Below are positions 6,216 through 8,869 of a stretch of 8,869 nt of DNA, piece by piece. The notes beneath the pieces are model-generated. The model worked only from the letters and a program-made list of their open reading frames with translations, was not told where the DNA came from and ran no database searches. Every line of letters starts with the position of its first letter. Position 1 is the first letter of the stretch. The stretch spans positions 1 through 8,869 of the forward strand of contig JALSMC010000251.1 of NCBI GenBank assembly GCA_026987995.1. The letters run 5' to 3'. The DNA comes from Sulfurimonas sp. (GTDB taxonomy: Bacteria; Campylobacterota; Campylobacteria; Campylobacterales; Sulfurimonadaceae). The position numbers and the translations under genes were made by a program.

Positions 6216-6674
6216 TTACTTCTGTTTTGTAAATGCTATCTGTGCACTGCTATATGTTTTTCCAAAACTCTTGGCTAAGTTATGTACTTGTTTTAAGGCA
6301 CTTATGAAGTCTTTGTGTGTGAGTGTTGAAAGAGGATGTAAAAACAGAGCATACAAAGTATCTTCAGTTACACCATATCTACAATCAAGAGCAGAGTGAA
6401 AGTTCGCATCCATGAGAGCATCTTTTATCTTTGGTGCTAAAGAAGAGTACTGTGTTATAGGAGCGATGATACGCATACGGTCAAACTCTTCATCAGGGTA
6501 GAGTGCCATCTTTGTGTTTGAGTACTTAAAGAGCACATAACCTGCCTCTTCTTCTAGTACCTCAGTCTCTAGTTGGTTTTTTAGGATGCCTTGTATCTTC
6601 TTCCCAGTCATCAAAGCTTCGGTATCGTGAGCCGCTTGCTCATCTAGTAAGTTTTTAAGTGTATATGTTTTCAT
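6216..6674 (-). CDS. Conserved hypothetical protein, possible YbjN / type III chaperone-like fold
   Basis: I do not recognise a named family with certainty. The 152-residue protein is acidic and soluble, with no signal peptide or membrane segment. It has an N-terminal helix, then about residues 44-70 in alternating strands (YVLFKYSN, MALYPD, RMRIIAPI). A helix with DALMDANFHSA follows, then strands around YGVTEDTLYALFLHPL and a long C-terminal helix (about 120-138). That helix-strand-helix-strand-helix order, and the phrase pattern of asparagine before a strand pair, recall YbjN and CesT-like chaperone domains. This is a structural guess, not a function. It precedes the thioredoxin gene with 2 to 56 bases between them, depending on that gene's start, so the two are probably co-transcribed. 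No ribosome site precedes the ATG, and the upstream -10 box would start transcription almost at the ATG. Confidence 0.75.
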   Translation of the reverse strand: MKTYTLKNLLDEQAAHDTEALMTGKKIQGILKNQLETEVLEEEAGYVLFKYSNTKMALYPDEEFDRMRIIAPITQYSSLAPKIKDALMDANFHSALDCRYGVTEDTLYALFLHPLSTLTHKDFISALKQVHNLAKSFGKTYSSAQIAFTKQK

Positions 6675-6681
6675 TTAAGGA

Positions 6682-6687
6682 ATTATA
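6682..6687 (-). promoter_or_regulatory. -10 box of the minus-strand operon promoter
   Basis: TATAAT on the minus strand lies only 7 bases before the ATG of the YbjN-like gene. Transcription would start about 6-7 bases downstream, at or next to the ATG, which predicts a leaderless or nearly leaderless message. This agrees with the lack of a ribosome binding site. The region is AT-rich, so a chance match is possible. Confidence 0.45.
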
Positions 6688-6722
6688 TCTTATATTTTTA
6701 AGCGAAAAGTTTAAAAATAATC

Positions 6723-6731
6723 TGCTATGAT
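6723..6731 (+). promoter_or_regulatory. Extended -10 promoter of the tenA-thiD operon
   Basis: TGC followed by TATGAT forms an extended -10 element, divergent from the minus-strand promoter in the same short intergenic region. Transcription would start near 6738, about 23 bases before the preferred tenA ATG. That leader is too short for a TPP riboswitch, and no THI-box motif is seen. Confidence 0.5.
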
Positions 6732-6760
6732 AAATAAATAATATTTTAATGGACAGAATT

Positions 6761-7414
6761 ATGAAAAATTGGTACGAAAAAACAAGAGAAAAAACAGAAA
6801 ATATATTTCAAGAGATTACAAAACATAACTTTGTCAAAGAACTTATGAGTGCAACTTTAGATAAAGACATTTTTGGGTTTTATGTAAACCAAGACTCATT
6901 ATACTTGAGCGAATACAAAAAGGCACTAGTTACAGTAGGAACGAAATGCCACAAAGCACAAGAGACACAGTTCTTTTATGAGTCGGCTACGGGTATCATA
7001 CAGGTTGAAGATGCTTTACATAAAGACTTTTTAGAAGAGCAATATGTAAACGCGGAGCCTTCACCAACTTGTGAGCTTTATAACTCTTATCTCGCTCGTA
7101 TAGTAAATAACGAGTCAGTTGAAGTGGCAATCGCTGCTGTGCTTCCTTGCTTTACTATCTACAAAGAAGTAGGGGATTTTATACTCAAGCACCAAAATAA
7201 CAAAGAGAGTAACCCTTACCAAGCATGGATAGATACTTATGCAAGTGATGAGTTTGCTCTTGCAGTAGAACAAGCCATAAGTATCGTAAACAGATATGCA
7301 CTTACCGCTTCACCTGAGAACCTAGCGAAGATGGAAGAGGTGTTTATAAAAACATCAAAATTAGAGTGGATGTTTTGGGACTCTGCTTATAGAAGAGAGG
7401 CATGGAAAATATGA
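6761..7414 (+). CDS. tenA: TenA-family aminopyrimidine aminohydrolase (thiaminase II)
   Basis: TenA hydrolyses aminopyrimidine breakdown products of thiamine, releasing hydroxymethylpyrimidine (HMP) for reuse. The 217 residues match the usual length of about 220. Catalytic residues fit the Cys-containing TenA class: Asp45 and Tyr48 in QDSLYL, Cys130 and Tyr134 in LPCFTIYKEVG, and Glu202 in LEWMFWDSAY. These match Asp44, Cys135 and Glu205 of Bacillus subtilis TenA. The protein should be all-helical, cytoplasmic and tetrameric, by family knowledge. Start at 6761 is chosen for GGA 7 bases upstream; ATG 6749 would add four residues. Its stop overlaps the likely thiD start as ATGA, so the two steps, release and phosphorylation of HMP, are coupled. 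Genes for the thiazole branch (thiM, thiE) are absent here. Confidence 0.92.
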   Translation: MKNWYEKTREKTENIFQEITKHNFVKELMSATLDKDIFGFYVNQDSLYLSEYKKALVTVGTKCHKAQETQFFYESATGIIQVEDALHKDFLEEQYVNAEPSPTCELYNSYLARIVNNESVEVAIAAVLPCFTIYKEVGDFILKHQNNKESNPYQAWIDTYASDEFALAVEQAISIVNRYALTASPENLAKMEEVFIKTSKLEWMFWDSAYRREAWKI

Positions 7415-8211
7415 GTACATCATATACTTGTGTTTTAACTATAGCTGGGTCTGACTCTGGTGGTGGTGCTGGCATACAAGCAGACATAAAAAGTATCTCG
7501 GCAAATGGTGGATATGCGGCTTCTGTCATAACGGCATCTACTGCGCAAAACACACAAGGGGTTACAGACATACATGCTATACCAGTACCACACATAATCG
7601 CTCAGATGAAAGCAATCTTTGATGACATAAGCTTCTCGGCTGTAAAAATAGGCATGTTACATTCGTCTGAGGTTATAGAAGCAGTTAAAGAGACACTATC
7701 AGAGTACAAAATAAAAAACATTGTTTTTGACCCCGTGATGATAGCTACTTCAGGAGATAAGTTACTTAACGAAAATGCAGTGGAGAGTCTCAAAGAGTTT
7801 TTACCGAGTGTAATGCTCATAACGCCAAACATCCCAGAGGCTGAGTTACTTGCAGGACATAGTATAGAGATAGAGAACATGCAAGAGAGTGCTAAAGAGT
7901 TAGGGGAGTTATATCATACTTCTGTTTTACTCAAAGGTGGACACTTGAAGCTCAGTGATACTATGACTGATGTACTTTATAACTATGAGAGTAAGAAAAT
8001 CACTATCATCCATAACAAAACGGTAGAGACTAAAAACACACATGGAACGGGTTGCTCTTTGTCTTCGAGTATAGCAACTTACATTGGTTTAGGCTTTTGC
8101 CTTGAAGAGGCATGTGTAAAAGGGTGTGAGTATCTAAACTCGGCTATAGATGCTGGTAAAGATAAAGTCATCGGAAAAGGGCATGGACCTGTAAATCACT
8201 TTTCTTTATGA
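7411..8211 (+). CDS. thiD: Hydroxymethylpyrimidine / phosphomethylpyrimidine kinase ThiD
   Basis: ThiD phosphorylates HMP twice to HMP-PP, the substrate joined to thiazole phosphate in thiamine synthesis. The 266 residues agree with the ribokinase-like ThiD family. Visible motifs are TIAGSDSGGGAGIQAD (10-25) for HMP binding, TASTAQNTQGV, VFDPVMIATSGDKLL, ITPNIPEAELLAG, and THGTGCSLSS with the anion-hole GTGC at 212-215 (Cys215). No ThiE domain is fused. ATG 7411 is preferred because it makes an ATGA overlap with the tenA stop and matches the family beginning; ATG 7402 would add three residues. It overlaps the next small gene in the same ATGA way. The tenA context supports salvage as well as synthesis. 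Confidence 0.95.
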   Translation: MSTSYTCVLTIAGSDSGGGAGIQADIKSISANGGYAASVITASTAQNTQGVTDIHAIPVPHIIAQMKAIFDDISFSAVKIGMLHSSEVIEAVKETLSEYKIKNIVFDPVMIATSGDKLLNENAVESLKEFLPSVMLITPNIPEAELLAGHSIEIENMQESAKELGELYHTSVLLKGGHLKLSDTMTDVLYNYESKKITIIHNKTVETKNTHGTGCSLSSSIATYIGLGFCLEEACVKGCEYLNSAIDAGKDKVIGKGHGPVNHFSL

Positions 8212-8396
8212 AACCAGATGCAAAAGTCCAAAGTCTAAAAAACTATACTGAGTTTGAAAAGGTAGTGAGTCTGAGTCCCGAGGAAAAAAGAGAACAGAAG
8301 ATAAAAGAAAATGCTGCTTATATCGAGTACATAAAAGAACACGATAAAGAAGCTTACAAAAACTACCTGAGCTACTCTACTTACTTAAAGATTTGA
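8208..8396 (+). CDS. Small charged hypothetical protein (62 aa)
   Basis: I do not recognise this protein. It is rich in Lys and Glu and is probably mostly helical; a Tyr-rich end reads NYLSYSTYLKI. It has no Cys, membrane segment, signal peptide or known motif. Its ATG overlaps the thiD stop as ATGA and no separate ribosome site is seen, so translation would depend on thiD termination. The ATGA junction and a frame open for the whole 62 codons argue for a real gene. Its last 20 bases overlap the end of the opposing transporter gene, which is unusual and leaves no room for a terminator. A thiamine-related role would be guilt by association only. Confidence 0.6.
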   Translation: MKPDAKVQSLKNYTEFEKVVSLSPEEKREQKIKENAAYIEYIKEHDKEAYKNYLSYSTYLKI

Positions 8397-8869
8397 GTTT
8401 TTGTGTTTGTAACTCTTTTTTGACATAGATTTTGAGATAAACAGCTGCACTTGTGATGATAAGAAGCATACTTATCCATAGGTAAATTATAGAAAGCTCA
8501 AATACATATACAACGAAAGTAAAGAAAATCAGAGGCATAAATATCTGTCTGTAAAAACTCACATAAGGCACGACAAAAGGCCTTTTAATCCCTTGAAGTG
8601 TTGAGGTTGAGATAAAAATCGTGATAAATGAGAAAAATATAAAACTTTCAAAGATAATGTACACATAAGCGATGTCTACAACCTCTGTGTCTGTGTCAAA
8701 CACCATAATCATATACTTACCAAACAAAGCTATCAGAACGACTCCAATAGCACTCATAATATAACCATACTTTAAAGCCTTATGTATCACTTCATCTATG
8801 CGCTCAAAGTTTTTAGCACCAAAGTTGTTTGAGACTATAGATATAACGGCAGTGTTTAACCCAAGCATA
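8377..8869 (-). CDS. MATE-family multidrug/sodium antiporter, C-terminal part (5' end beyond window)
   Basis: The frame is open to the right edge, so the start is outside the window. The ATG at 8868 is probably an internal Met. The visible 163 residues look like the end of the second MatE repeat. A helix containing NTAVISIVSNNFGAKNFERI (5-24) resembles the MATE pattern in which a Gly-Ala-Lys-Asn motif follows a helix. After it come hydrophobic helices at about 34-52, 66-86 and 92-118 and a final pair up to about 147, then a basic Lys-rich tail. MATE proteins export cationic drugs or metabolites using sodium or proton gradients; the substrate cannot be told. The 3' end overlaps the small gene of the thiamine operon by 20 bases in convergent orientation. 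Confidence 0.8.
   Translation of the reverse strand, partial: MLGLNTAVISIVSNNFGAKNFERIDEVIHKALKYGYIMSAIGVVLIALFGKYMIMVFDTDTEVVDIAYVYIIFESFIFFSFITIFISTSTLQGIKRPFVVPYVSFYRQIFMPLIFFTFVVYVFELSIIYLWISMLLIITSAAVYLKIYVKKELQTQKLKSLSK

Noticed and set aside
6688..6760. TPP riboswitch before tenA-thiD
   Set aside because: The leader from the likely promoter is about 23 bases, and no CUGAGA-type THI-box sequence is present.
7602..7880. Minus-strand open frame of 92 codons inside thiD
   Set aside because: It is a shadow of the thiD coding frame with no independent support.

Overview
The window is AT-rich, compact and gene-dense. It looks like a chromosome segment of a Campylobacterota (Epsilonproteobacteria) bacterium of the Sulfurimonas/Sulfurovum kind. 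Four things point there: the low-GC codon use, a remnant resembling the C-terminal HNH domain of the MutS7 subfamily, a solitary flgH away from other flagellar genes behind a sigma-54 promoter, and a tenA-thiD pair. The assignment rests on family recognition only, since no search was run.

Left edge (1-668, + strand): a degraded region. Positions 1-111 hold no gene but carry three copies of ATTGTACT. Next comes a coding remnant (112-423) that reads as the HNH nuclease end of a MutS7-like protein. It has lost its upstream part, has an in-frame amber codon, and keeps an open tail after it. A 78-residue two-helix membrane protein follows closely.

Flagellar/c-di-GMP block (689-4109, + strand): a near-consensus sigma-54 promoter, with a TATAAT box beside it, precedes flgH (L-ring lipoprotein). 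flgH overlaps an exported transglutaminase-like protein that appears to contain two copies of the fold, only the second with a Cys-His-Asp triad. Two bases later begins a soluble GGDEF-EAL protein whose GGDEF motif is destroyed and whose EAL catalytic residues are kept. The tight packing suggests one transcript linking flagellar assembly, an envelope cysteine enzyme and c-di-GMP.

Minus-strand block (6674-4118): a YbjN/type III chaperone-like protein of unknown function, a zinc-ribbon thioredoxin (Trx2 type), and a SulP anion transporter with a STAS domain. The transporter has a TTG start and its own likely promoter. The first gene may be read from a nearly leaderless transcript.

Thiamine salvage block (6723-8396, + strand): tenA and thiD, which respectively release and phosphorylate the pyrimidine part of thiamine, overlap by ATGA. 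thiD in turn overlaps a 62-residue charged protein of unknown function by ATGA. The tail of that small gene overlaps, by 20 bases, the end of a MATE-type transporter gene on the minus strand that runs off the right edge.

No tRNA, rRNA, CRISPR array, complete insertion sequence or convincing intrinsic terminator was seen.
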